64,000 bases of DNA from Aureibacter tunicatorum (GTDB lineage: Bacteria; Bacteroidota; Bacteroidia; Cytophagales; Cyclobacteriaceae): NCBI RefSeq assembly GCF_036492635.1, contig NZ_AP025305.1, positions 1,364,001 through 1,428,000 of the forward strand, in the 5' to 3' direction. Below, one piece after another: positions 26,669 to 35,600 of the stretch. The translations under genes and the position numbers were made by a program. How positions within the stretch are numbered: position 1 is the stretch's first letter; each line of letters starts with the position of its first letter. The notes under the pieces were generated by a model, which worked only from the letters and a program-made list of their open reading frames with translations, had not been told where the DNA came from and made no database searches.

Positions 26669-27994
26669 TTAGTTGTTTATTATTTCTTTAAATTCATCAA
26701 CAGTTGTCTCTTTTTTGTTGATTTCTGATGCTTCTTTAACTTTTTCGATGACTTTAGAGAATTTCAATTGCTGCATGATGTTCATGTAGTTTTGTCCATT
26801 CTCAGCTTTCAAGTAGTTGTCAACGAATCCAGCAAGGTTTTCCTCAAGTTGCTCTGGCGGAAGACCGTATTGCAAGAATTGTTGCTTGATTTGCTCAGCA
26901 GCCATTTCTTGAATATCGCTGTTGTTGATTTCGATGTTGTTGTCCATGACAATTTTGTCAGAGATCAACATCCATTTCAATTCTTCTATGTATTTGTCGA
27001 AGTCAGCGTCAACTTTTTCTTCAGTTAGGTCTTTTTGCGAAGCCAAAAGCCATTTTTTGAAGAATGTTTGAGGTAGAGTGATTTCAGTGTTTTTAACCAA
27101 CTCGTCTCTTAGGTTTTTCTCAGCGTAAGCTTCAGTCTCTCTATTGTAGTTCTCACCTAGTAGTTCCTTAAGCTTAGCTCTGAATTCCTCTTCATTCGTA
27201 ACCTGATCTTTGCCTAGAGCTTTGTCAAAGAATTCTTGGTTGATTTCCGCAGGAACAGTTCTGCTGATATTCAATACTTTGAATTCAACGTCACCTTCGA
27301 TTTCTTTAACTTCCTCTTCAGTTCTATTCAAGAAGTTGGCAAGCTTTTCATTCGATCTATATGCTTTCCTGATATCGAAAGTTTTGCTTTCTTCTTTTTT
27401 CATGTCAACGAATATGCTCTTGCCAGTCTTAGTAGCCAAGTCAGAAACGTCAACAAGCACTTTTACAGGCTCTTCTTCTCCAGGAAGGCTGATTTCTCCA
27501 TACACGTTGTCTTCTTCACTTACTTCATCAGGAGTAGATCTTTCACCCATTTGGATTTTTAGCTCATCGATAGTTTTTTCGATGTCCTCGTCAGCAACTT
27601 GGATTTCGTATTGGTCAGCCTTTTGAGCAAGATTTACAGAGAATTCTTCTACCAATCCGATTTCATACTCGAATTCGAATTCTTTTTGAGTTTTAAAGTC
27701 GATTTCTTCGTTAACAACAGGAAGAGGCTCACCGATGATGTTGAGCTTGTTGTCTTGGATGTAGCTGTTAAGGCTCTTGCTTACCAATTCGTTGATCTCA
27801 TCAACTAGCAAAGAAGCACCGTACATTTTTTTGATCATTCCTACAGGAACTTTGCCCGGTCTAAATCCTTTGATATTTGCTTTTTTGCTGTACTCCTTGG
27901 CTCTATTTTCAACACCCGGTTGATAATCCGCTTCAACTATTTTTAATTTGATTGAAGTCTCATTTGCTGCGCTTTTGTCTAACGTAATATCCAA
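26669..27994 (-). CDS. tig: Trigger factor
   Basis: A 441-residue ribosome-bound chaperone that holds nascent chains. The N-terminal ribosome-binding signature is present as GFRPGKVPVGMIKKMYG (residues ~43-59). The central peptidyl-prolyl isomerase-like domain is reduced compared with the enterobacterial form, which is usual in Bacteroidota, and the C-terminal part is helical and charged. It is preceded on the same strand by tRNA-Leu and its terminator, and followed by a terminator before clpP. Confidence 0.95.
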   Translation of the reverse strand: MDITLDKSAANETSIKLKIVEADYQPGVENRAKEYSKKANIKGFRPGKVPVGMIKKMYGASLLVDEINELVSKSLNSYIQDNKLNIIGEPLPVVNEEIDFKTQKEFEFEYEIGLVEEFSVNLAQKADQYEIQVADEDIEKTIDELKIQMGERSTPDEVSEEDNVYGEISLPGEEEPVKVLVDVSDLATKTGKSIFVDMKKEESKTFDIRKAYRSNEKLANFLNRTEEEVKEIEGDVEFKVLNISRTVPAEINQEFFDKALGKDQVTNEEEFRAKLKELLGENYNRETEAYAEKNLRDELVKNTEITLPQTFFKKWLLASQKDLTEEKVDADFDKYIEELKWMLISDKIVMDNNIEINNSDIQEMAAEQIKQQFLQYGLPPEQLEENLAGFVDNYLKAENGQNYMNIMQQLKFSKVIEKVKEASEINKKETTVDEFKEIINN

Positions 27995-28023
27995 AGCCTT
28001 ACTTTTTTAAAATTTCCATTAAC

Positions 28024-28061
28024 TAAAAAACCCTCGTGCCGATCCTGTCGATGCCGAGGGT
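28024..28061 (-). terminator. Terminator after tRNA-Leu
   Basis: CCCTCG at 28031-28036 pairs with CGAGGG at 28055-28060, with partial pairing inside. On the minus strand the stem is followed by TTTTTT, just after the tRNA 3' end. Confidence 0.8.
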
Positions 28062-28065
28062 AAAG

Positions 28066-28147
28066 TGCGGATGGAGGGAGTCGAACCCCCACGCCTTGCG
28101 GCGCTAGATCCTAAGTCTAGTGCGTCTACCAATTCCGCCACATCCGC
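28066..28147 (-). tRNA. tRNA-Leu (anticodon UAG)
   Basis: An 82-base tRNA with acceptor stem GCGGATG/CATCCGC, a D arm with AATTGGTAGAC, and an anticodon stem CTAGA/TCTAG around loop CTTAGGA, giving anticodon UAG, which reads CUA and related leucine codons. A long variable arm (CGCCGCAAGGCGT) typical of leucine tRNAs is present, and the T arm has TTCGACT. The discriminator is A; CCA is not encoded. Confidence 0.97.
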
Positions 28148-28238
28148 TCGCTCACATTGAGTGGTGCAAATTTAAATAAAAATTACGGATATTCAACTAA
28201 CGCACATCTTATTTTTTTATAAGTCCCTTATTAAATGA

Positions 28239-30572
28239 CTATTGAGTCGTCACCATTAAGTCTTGGACTTTGTTTTCAAAGGCTTGTTTGTCTAGGCTTT
28301 CCAATAGAAAAGGATAATAGCTGATAGTGTATTGCAGAAAGAACTGGCTTAATATGAACCCGTATTTGGCTCTGGTATATGCTAATTTTGCTTCTAAACT
28401 TGCTTGTTGGGCATCTAAAAGGTTAATAATTGGGGTTTTGCCGGATTTATACCCTTTTTCAACTAGAATGTAATTGTTCTCTGAGCTTTCCGAGGCTTCC
28501 TTGGTTAATTGAACGTTATAATACTCTTTGGATAAATCGTAAAGAGATTTCTGGACACTAAGAAAAATGTTCTGCAATAGAATTTCTCTTTCTTGAATTA
28601 ATTGGTTGAGCTGAATTTTCTGTTTTTGAGTGGTTTTAGTGATTCCTCTTCCTGTTAAAGGGATGGATAATTCAATGTTGGCTAGCCAAGTGTCATTGAC
28701 TTGTTCAGCTCCCAGAGCTTTCACTTCTTCAGGGAATTCCGCTGCGGCTCCAGATCTATAGAATACATGATAAGCTTGGGCTGTAGCGTATAATTCAGGA
28801 ATATACCTTTGCCTTTTATTTGATTTAATTAGTCTTTCTTGAGCTGCGATTTGTTGATCTATCGATTTTAAGGTAGGCGAGTTGTCATAAGCAATCAATG
28901 TTAAAACTTCGCTGAGTTTTTTGATTTGATTTTCTGTTACAAAGTAATCGCTGATTATGTCTAATGTGTATGTTTCATTTTTTTCGTATACACTGGCCAA
29001 TATGTGATCTGTGTTTAGCGGAAGGTTCAAAGTTTTGTTTAACTGTTTTATAAAATACAAAGTATTTTGATAAGCGCTTACACTTTGACTTGAATGATTG
29101 GCAAGAGATGTTTCCCATCTGTATATTTCGGATCTGCTAGAAGTTCCTGCTTGCACTCGGCTTTTAGCTAGGTCTAGATTTTGTTTTGACAGTGTAACAT
29201 TGGTCTCGTATATTTCTTGTGTAGCTTTTGAGTATAGAACATCAATGTAAGAGTTTAAGGCTTGAAATACAGTCTGATTTTTTGATTCTTTTAGGCTGTT
29301 GACTTGACCCTCCAATAGAAATTCTTGAGCTTTTATTTGACCTAGATCGTATTCTGAAAACAGGTTTTGGCTGAGTTGAATTTGACCATTTAGTTGAAAT
29401 TGAGAGTTAATGCCTAAGGATTGTCTTGCTAATTTGGGGTCGAGAAAGTAGTGAGTAGCGCTGCCTTCGAATACGGGAGCGAATCTGGTCAAGCTTAATT
29501 CATAATCCTTTGCTACAGATTCCAAAGTGAGTTTTTCATTGTTGTATTCCAAGTTATCTGAAATTGCGATTTCTACAGCTTCAAGTATTGAAATAGTCGC
29601 TTGAGGCGATTGATTGTTTATTTTTCCGAGTTGAATTTGCTCGAGAATTGGAATTTCAAGCTGAAGTTGATGTAATGTGTTTTCATTGATTGTAGGCTTG
29701 GGTATTTCATTCAAGTTGAATGGAAAGTTATTAAGGTTTTGCCGATCAATGACTTTTTGTATGCTTTCAGCCAATGTGTTGTTCCACATGTTCATGGATG
29801 GAGGCAATGAGTTGCTGATAAGAGCGCCAAGTTGCAAGTCTTCATAGGTATTGCTGAAGCTTGGAATATTGGAATTGTTGAGTTGGTCAAAGAGTTGTTG
29901 CCTTTGTTGAAAGGTTAAATTTTGTTTGGAATTAACAATAAAGCAAGCATCTACTTCTGCGGGAAGCTTGAAATTGTTATTTGTAATTGTATTGTAGTTG
30001 ATAATCTGTATAGATGCGGAATCAATTTGAATTTTATCGAAATCAATAAATTGGCCGGCATTTTCGTTGATTATGACAGCGAGTTTTTTATAGCTTATGT
30101 TTTTTTGAAAGGCTTTTACATTAAATTCTATTGTTGTCCCGCTTTCATTAAAGCAGGTCATATTGTATACATTTGAGTGCTTGGCTCCTTGTGAAGTAAT
30201 GTTCTCCAAGTAAGGATCAAGTATGGATGCGCATATTGTCGGTTTTTGAAATTTTGATTGTATTGCTATATAATTGGCTGAGAATTCTCCAAAGACAATG
30301 ATTATATCAACCTCAGGATTGTTTGAGAAATTTTTGAAGGTTTCAAGGGCATTGTATGCATCTGCGTTGTCGATTTTTATAGTTCTATAAATTTTACATT
30401 TTGACAGAGAATCAAAAAGTTCGCTTTTGCCTTGCAGTATATTTATAGTTTCATCGTTTAAGTTGTATTGACTGTCAATGATAACGCCTATGTTTTGAAC
30501 CGTTTTTGTTTGCGAGTATGTAAGTTGTGAACTTAGTAAAATAGCAAAGAAGAGAGATAAATATATACGCAT
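28239..30572 (-). CDS. TolC-family outer-membrane protein fused to an ABC-type periplasmic binding-like domain
   Basis: A 777-residue protein starting at ATG 30572 (MRIYLSLFFAILL), with a signal peptide ending near LTYSQ. Residues ~25-320 resemble ABC_sub_bind-type periplasmic binding domains: two Rossmann-like halves, with VDIIIVFGEFSANY, KKLAVIINENAG and GALISNSLPP. Residues ~335-770 show the repeated helical pattern of TolC-type channels (SILEAVEIAISDNLEYN, LNSYIDVLYS, QVNDTWLANIELSIPLTG). Normal TolC proteins lack the N-terminal domain. No efflux pump subunit or adaptor is adjacent, so the partner is unknown. It may sense or gate a substrate; that is inference. Confidence 0.82.
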   Translation of the reverse strand: MRIYLSLFFAILLSSQLTYSQTKTVQNIGVIIDSQYNLNDETINILQGKSELFDSLSKCKIYRTIKIDNADAYNALETFKNFSNNPEVDIIIVFGEFSANYIAIQSKFQKPTICASILDPYLENITSQGAKHSNVYNMTCFNESGTTIEFNVKAFQKNISYKKLAVIINENAGQFIDFDKIQIDSASIQIINYNTITNNNFKLPAEVDACFIVNSKQNLTFQQRQQLFDQLNNSNIPSFSNTYEDLQLGALISNSLPPSMNMWNNTLAESIQKVIDRQNLNNFPFNLNEIPKPTINENTLHQLQLEIPILEQIQLGKINNQSPQATISILEAVEIAISDNLEYNNEKLTLESVAKDYELSLTRFAPVFEGSATHYFLDPKLARQSLGINSQFQLNGQIQLSQNLFSEYDLGQIKAQEFLLEGQVNSLKESKNQTVFQALNSYIDVLYSKATQEIYETNVTLSKQNLDLAKSRVQAGTSSRSEIYRWETSLANHSSQSVSAYQNTLYFIKQLNKTLNLPLNTDHILASVYEKNETYTLDIISDYFVTENQIKKLSEVLTLIAYDNSPTLKSIDQQIAAQERLIKSNKRQRYIPELYATAQAYHVFYRSGAAAEFPEEVKALGAEQVNDTWLANIELSIPLTGRGITKTTQKQKIQLNQLIQEREILLQNIFLSVQKSLYDLSKEYYNVQLTKEASESSENNYILVEKGYKSGKTPIINLLDAQQASLEAKLAYTRAKYGFILSQFFLQYTISYYPFLLESLDKQAFENKVQDLMVTTQ

Positions 30573-30769
30573 GAGGTCAAGGGCAGAATAAAGTTTGAAA
30601 ATGATAGGCAAAAACTATAACCATTTTTTCTTGCGAACGTTCTGAGATGTTTATAAATATTGCCGCAAATTGCGTTAGTTTTAAAGGAAAATTCCATTCT
30701 TTCGTTACAATATCAGAAGGTAGGCTACATTGCAGTATCTTCGACGATAGAATTTATTCTTAATTTATA

Positions 30770-30777
30770 TATATTTG
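30770..30777 (+). promoter_or_regulatory. -7 promoter element of the APS reductase-like gene
   Basis: TATATTTG matches TAnnTTTG exactly, 34 bases before the TTG start at 30812. The -33 element is not clear. Confidence 0.4.
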
Positions 30778-30811
30778 TATTCATAGATAAATAACAATAA
30801 ACACTTTAGTT

Positions 30812-31465
30812 TTGGATTTCGAGTCAATAAAAGAGAAGATTTATCAGTACAAGGACGAAGGTAAATCAATGTTTACCACATCGTCTTTTCAATCGCACAG
30901 TATTGTCTTGCTTCATATCTTGAGCGAGGTTGACCGAACGATACCGGTGTATTTCATTAATACGGGGTATCATTTTCCGGAAACGATCATTTATCGTGAC
31001 CAGATTACGGATATGCTGGGGTTGAATTTGGTGGACTTAAAATCACCTACTCCAAAATTCATGCAAAAAGATGCTGAAGGCAAATTTTTGTTCGCTTCCG
31101 ATCCAGACTACTGTTGCTTTATCAATAAAACAAATCCTATGGACGCCATTTTGAGGCAAAAGGATGTATGGATCAACGGAGTAAGAGGAGATCAAAGTGC
31201 GGTAAGGAAGGCAATGAAAGTCGAACAGCCAGCGCCGCATGATTGTATGAGATTTCACCCGATGCTGGATTGGAATTCCAAGATGATCTGGCAATATAGG
31301 AAAGAGCATAATTTGCCGCCGCATCCTTTGGAGGAAAAAGGTTACATGAGTATTGGCTGTGAGCCGTGTACAAGAAAGATGGACCCGGAAATGCAGGAAA
31401 GAGAAGCTCGTTGGTATGGCATGAACAAAGTGGAATGCGGACTGCATACGGATTTGGTGAAATAA
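30812..31465 (+). CDS. cysH: Adenylyl-sulfate (APS) reductase-like CysH protein
   Basis: A 217-residue enzyme of assimilatory sulfate reduction that uses thioredoxin to reduce activated sulfate to sulfite. The start is TTG at 30812. The catalytic ECGLH motif holds Cys209. Two cysteine pairs, Cys101-Cys102 and Cys183-xx-Cys186 (IGCEPC), are the [4Fe-4S] ligands typical of the APS-using form, not the PAPS-using enterobacterial form. No cysD, cysN, cysC or sulfite reductase gene is next to it, so the pathway genes must be elsewhere. An epimerase gene follows after 37 bases on the same strand. Confidence 0.88.
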   Translation: MDFESIKEKIYQYKDEGKSMFTTSSFQSHSIVLLHILSEVDRTIPVYFINTGYHFPETIIYRDQITDMLGLNLVDLKSPTPKFMQKDAEGKFLFASDPDYCCFINKTNPMDAILRQKDVWINGVRGDQSAVRKAMKVEQPAPHDCMRFHPMLDWNSKMIWQYRKEHNLPPHPLEEKGYMSIGCEPCTRKMDPEMQEREARWYGMNKVECGLHTDLVK

Positions 31466-31502
31466 TCAGAGGTTAATTACATACAAAACAAGACAAAAAC
31501 AC

Positions 31503-32465
31503 ATGAAAATATTAGTGACGGGCGGAGCTGGCTATATTGGTACTCAATTGGTCAAGTCTGTGCTCGATAATTCTGAAGTGGAGGAAGTGGTCGTTTATGA
31601 CAATCTCAGTAGGAAAAACTTCAACCTTTTTTTAGGTTTGCCAATGAAAAATGGGCATAAAGTCAAGTTTGTTTCGGGTGATATTCTGGATTCTAGAAAA
31701 TTCAGAAAAGCTTTGAAAGGAATCGATGTCGTTTACCATTTGGCTGCCAATGTTTCTACGCCTTACTCTGATATTAATTCGCACGTTTTTGAGCAAGTTA
31801 ATCACTGGGGAACAGCGGAAGTAGTTTCTGCTGTCGAGGAAGCTGATGTCAAGCAATTTGTGTATGTGAGCAGCGCCTCTGTTTATGGAAGAACGAACGG
31901 CTTGGTGGAAGAGGATACTACACCAAACCCTAAGACGGCTTACGGTATATCTAAATCCCGTGGAGAAGAGCATGTCAGAAGGTTGATGAGCAAAATGGAT
32001 GCTTATATTCTCAGATGCGCTAATGTTTACGGATATAGCAAAAGCATGCGTTTTGATGCTGTTATTAACAGGTTCATGTTTGAAGCTCATTATTCCAATA
32101 GGATTTCTATTAATGGAAGTGGAAAACAGCATAGACCTTTTATTCATATCGATACTTTGGCGAAAGTTCTAAGTGAAATTATCATAAAGGATGTGCCTTC
32201 CGGTACTTATAATCTTGTCGATAAGAATCTTCAAATTTTGGATGTAGTTGACGCGATGAAGGAGATTTATCCTTCGTTGGAGTTTATTTTCACTAACCAG
32301 CATTTGGATTTGGATGGTTTGCAATTAAGTCCAAGCGCTGAGTTGAAAAAGTATATTCCATACCAAAATTATGAATCTTTGTATGACGAGCTAATGAGAT
32401 TCAAGACTAGGTTTTCATTCTTTCATGGGAGCTATTCAAGCTCTGAATGGTACTTTAGCATATAG
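31503..32465 (+). CDS. NAD-dependent sugar epimerase/dehydratase (extended SDR)
   Basis: A 320-residue short-chain dehydrogenase of the extended type. The N-terminal nucleotide-binding GGAGYIG loop and the YGISK catalytic Tyr-Lys motif, with Ser in YVSSASVYG, are intact. These enzymes act on nucleotide sugars such as UDP-glucose or dTDP-sugars; the substrate cannot be read from sequence. It follows the CysH-like gene closely and may be co-transcribed, but I know of no functional link. A terminator lies about 50 bases after the stop. Confidence 0.88.
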   Translation: MKILVTGGAGYIGTQLVKSVLDNSEVEEVVVYDNLSRKNFNLFLGLPMKNGHKVKFVSGDILDSRKFRKALKGIDVVYHLAANVSTPYSDINSHVFEQVNHWGTAEVVSAVEEADVKQFVYVSSASVYGRTNGLVEEDTTPNPKTAYGISKSRGEEHVRRLMSKMDAYILRCANVYGYSKSMRFDAVINRFMFEAHYSNRISINGSGKQHRPFIHIDTLAKVLSEIIIKDVPSGTYNLVDKNLQILDVVDAMKEIYPSLEFIFTNQHLDLDGLQLSPSAELKKYIPYQNYESLYDELMRFKTRFSFFHGSYSSSEWYFSI

Positions 32466-32512
32466 TTGGAATATTGAAATAATTGACTTTATATAGTTCA
32501 GTGATATTATTT

Positions 32513-32537
32513 AAGGAGGCTTTGCCTCCTTTTTTTT
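32513..32537 (+). terminator. Terminator after the epimerase gene
   Basis: AAGGAGGC at 32513-32520 pairs with GCCTCCTT at 32524-32531, with a TTT loop, followed by T residues. Confidence 0.9.
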
Positions 32538-32540
32538 GTT

Positions 32541-32575
32541 AATATTATTTAATATATTAAACAATATTATTTAAT
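32541..32575 (+). promoter_or_regulatory. Paired AT-rich direct repeat upstream of the 2387-residue protein gene
   Basis: AATATTATTTAAT occurs at 32541-32553 and again at 32563-32575, 22 bases apart start to start, about two helical turns. A 12-base palindrome TTAATATATTAA lies at 32549-32560 between them. This directly precedes the -7 element, so it may be an operator. Confidence 0.45.
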
Positions 32576-32587
32576 CTATATTTTAAA

Positions 32588-32595
32588 TAACTTTG
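32588..32595 (+). promoter_or_regulatory. -7 promoter element of the 2387-residue protein gene
   Basis: TAACTTTG, an exact TAnnTTTG match, 76 bases upstream of the start codon. No TTG lies at the usual -33 distance; the direct repeats occupy that position. Confidence 0.45.
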
Positions 32596-32671
32596 TTTCT
32601 TGGGAAGTTGATCATTATAGGTGAGAATAACTCCATAATTGATAAGAGATATCAGATAATTCACAAAGCTT

Positions 32672-35600
32672 ATGAAAGTTAAACTTTTACATATATATAC
32701 AATATTTTTTTTAATTCTTTCAGGCTCTTCCGTGGCGCAAAGCCTTAGGGTACAGACTTTAATGAGGCCGAATTGTGCAGATCCGAATTCAGCGAGTGTT
32801 GAAGTCGCTGTTGATAATCCTACGAGCGATTTTAAAATCGAAATTTTTGACTCCAATGATGTCTCTGTAGGCTTGGAAAGTGTTGCAGGGTTTTCTGGAA
32901 CAGTTTATACGCATAGTTTTTCAGGTTTGTCCAAAGGCGAATACTTGGTCAAGCTTAATGATACTTTAGATGAATTGCCTGTGAATTTAGAAACCATAGA
33001 TGCTGATGTCGAGCTTCTCCAAAGGAGCGAGAGCGTATGCATGGGAACAGTAGCGGAAGTGGTGATTAATGAAAGTCAAGCAAATGTCGATTATCAATTA
33101 TTTAATATAACTGAAAATTCATTAGTAGGAACTGCTGTAAGCGGAGATGGAAATGCAATATTTTTAAAGACAGACGCTATCAATGAAGATCAAGAGTATT
33201 TGGTGAGAGCCTCAGCGTGTGGAGGAACGGAATTAGTAGATTTAAATACGAGATTATCTTTTACAGCTTTGCAACAAGATTTGGATGTGAGTTTTATTGT
33301 TTCTTCCAACAGTCTTTGCGAAGGCGAAAAAATAGAGTTGGAAGTGCCTAATGCTAAGTCGTCAGTGTCTTACCGTGTTTATGATAAGCTTGATGGACAA
33401 TTTCTGTCTGATTGGAAGGTTGGAGAAGATGGGAATAGTGTCAAGTTTGATTTGAATGAACTGTCGAACACGGTGCAATTGCAATTATTGATTCAAACTG
33501 AAAAGTGCGGAGATTATTTTTCGACGCATGAGGAAAGTGTGATTGTTGATCAACGCCCAATGATTGTTTCCAGTACCTTGCAATTGTCGTCTTCAAATAT
33601 TTGCGAAGGGGAAACTGCTGAAGTTAGCGTGTCAAATTCAAATGCAAGCTACTCATATGTTTTGGTGAATGAGAAGTCATTAGAAGAGGTGAGTGTTCCA
33701 GTAGCTGGAAATGGAGGAGACTTGATACTTGTAAGCTCTCCTTTGGATGATGATATTCGATTGCTTGTCAAGGCTTTTGAACCGGGTAAATGTGAAAGCT
33801 ATTTTGAAAGCTCTTTTGGGATAAATGTAAATATAGTTTCGACGCCGTTTGTCTTGAATGAGAATCAAGAGTTTTGTACAGGTGAATTAGTGTCTGATTT
33901 GAAGCCTCAAGGAGATGATTTGGAATGGTATGATGAAGTAGGAACATTGCTTGATGGTTCGGAAGTTTTGCAAAATGGAAAATATGTAGTTAAAAGAAAA
34001 TCGGGACAGTGTTTAAGTGAAGGTGTTGAAGTTGCTGTTAGTAAAAGAGCGGACCAACAGGTAGAGTTCACAATAGAAAATGCAGAAGATGATAATGGCG
34101 ATGGCAGAGTTATGCCAATTATGAGTATCAGCAAAGCTGGTCTGTTGTCAAGCTTTAGAGTTAAATTAGATTATGATGTCTCCAAGTTGATGTTTGTTGG
34201 TTTGGAGGACTATAAACTAGGAGGAGAGTTTACGGCATCAGAAGTAAATGACGGCTTGGAAATTATTTGGAATGCTGGAGATTTAGGTGGTTTGTTTTTC
34301 CCTGATGGAGTTAATGTCTTGGAGTTGAGCTTTGCAAGAAGACAAGGAGTGCTTGACTGTGCTCCAATATTGTTGAGCATAGATACAGGAGACTTTGAAT
34401 TGACCGCAGGCGAGAGTGCTATAACTTGCGGCGCGTCATTAGCGGCTATGACAGCTTCATTGCAATTCAAACAAACGCCATTTTTTGAAATCTCAACAGA
34501 GAGAACTTTGATTTGCAATGGCGATGAAATTACAATTTCAGCAACAAATCTTAGAAATGCAGGTGTTAATCCCGTTGTGGAATGGTATATCAATGATGTG
34601 AAGCAAAGTGGTTCAGGATTGAATTTTACGTTTGATGGATTTAATGATGGAGACATTGTGAAGGCAAAAATGACTCCTGATATTACTTGCCCTTCAGTGG
34701 CGGAAGTTTATTCCAATGAGTTGTTGATGGAAGTTGGCAATAAAAAGTCAAGGGTTGAGCTTTTTGCTATAAAAGGAACCGGAGAAAGATTTAATGATGA
34801 GATTTCTTTATGTAGTGGTGATATACTGACTATTAGCGCTGAAACAACCACGGCTGGAGACAATCCATCTTACACTTGGTACAGAAAAAAAGCCGGCGAA
34901 TCTTTTTATTCGGAAATTATAGGTTTATTCACTAGTAGTAAAACGTATATAGGAGGGCATCCTTTTGCAGACGGCGATTCGATATTTGTGCAAGTCAATG
35001 TTTCAACAGGTACTTGCCAGTCGGGATTTGAAAACAAATTTGCGATTTCGAATAAAGTTCGTTTCAATGTCAATGGATTGGCTCCAACAGTTCAAGTAGA
35101 ATCGAATAAGCCTGTTTATTGCAAAGGTGAATCAGCGACATTGATTGCTAGGGGGGATAATTTTAGAGAAAATCCTTTCTTCATTTGGACAGTAGATGGC
35201 ACTGAATATCCGAAAACTAGTGATAGTGTTTTTATCGTCGATAATCTTCAAAAAGAAATTGATGTTTCGGTTAAGGTTGAGCTGAATGGAGTTGTAAATG
35301 ATTTATCATGTTTTGCTGAGACTGAGAAAGAGTCCAATATAGCCACGTTGCAAATTGGAAATCTTAACAATAGTATTGAAGTAAATTCTGATGATGCGAG
35401 AGCGTGCGTAGTAGGCGAGTTGATGACTTTTGATGCGAATGTTAGCGGATATGCTAATCCAACATATCAATGGCGTAAAAATGGAGCTGATATTATCGGT
35501 GAAACTGATGCTAGTTTTAGCTCGACAAGTTTGATCGATAATGATTTGATTAATGTTGTTGTGTCGGAGCAAGGTGGTGAGTGTTTGTTGAGTTCCGAAC

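Noticed and set aside
32541-32575. Short AT-rich repeats considered as a CRISPR fragment.
   Set aside because: There are only two 13-base copies, 9 bases apart, with no spacers and no cas genes in the window.
34210-34656. 148-residue minus-strand open frame within the 2387-residue protein gene.
   Set aside because: It is antisense to clear Ig-like coding sequence with no own start region or motif.
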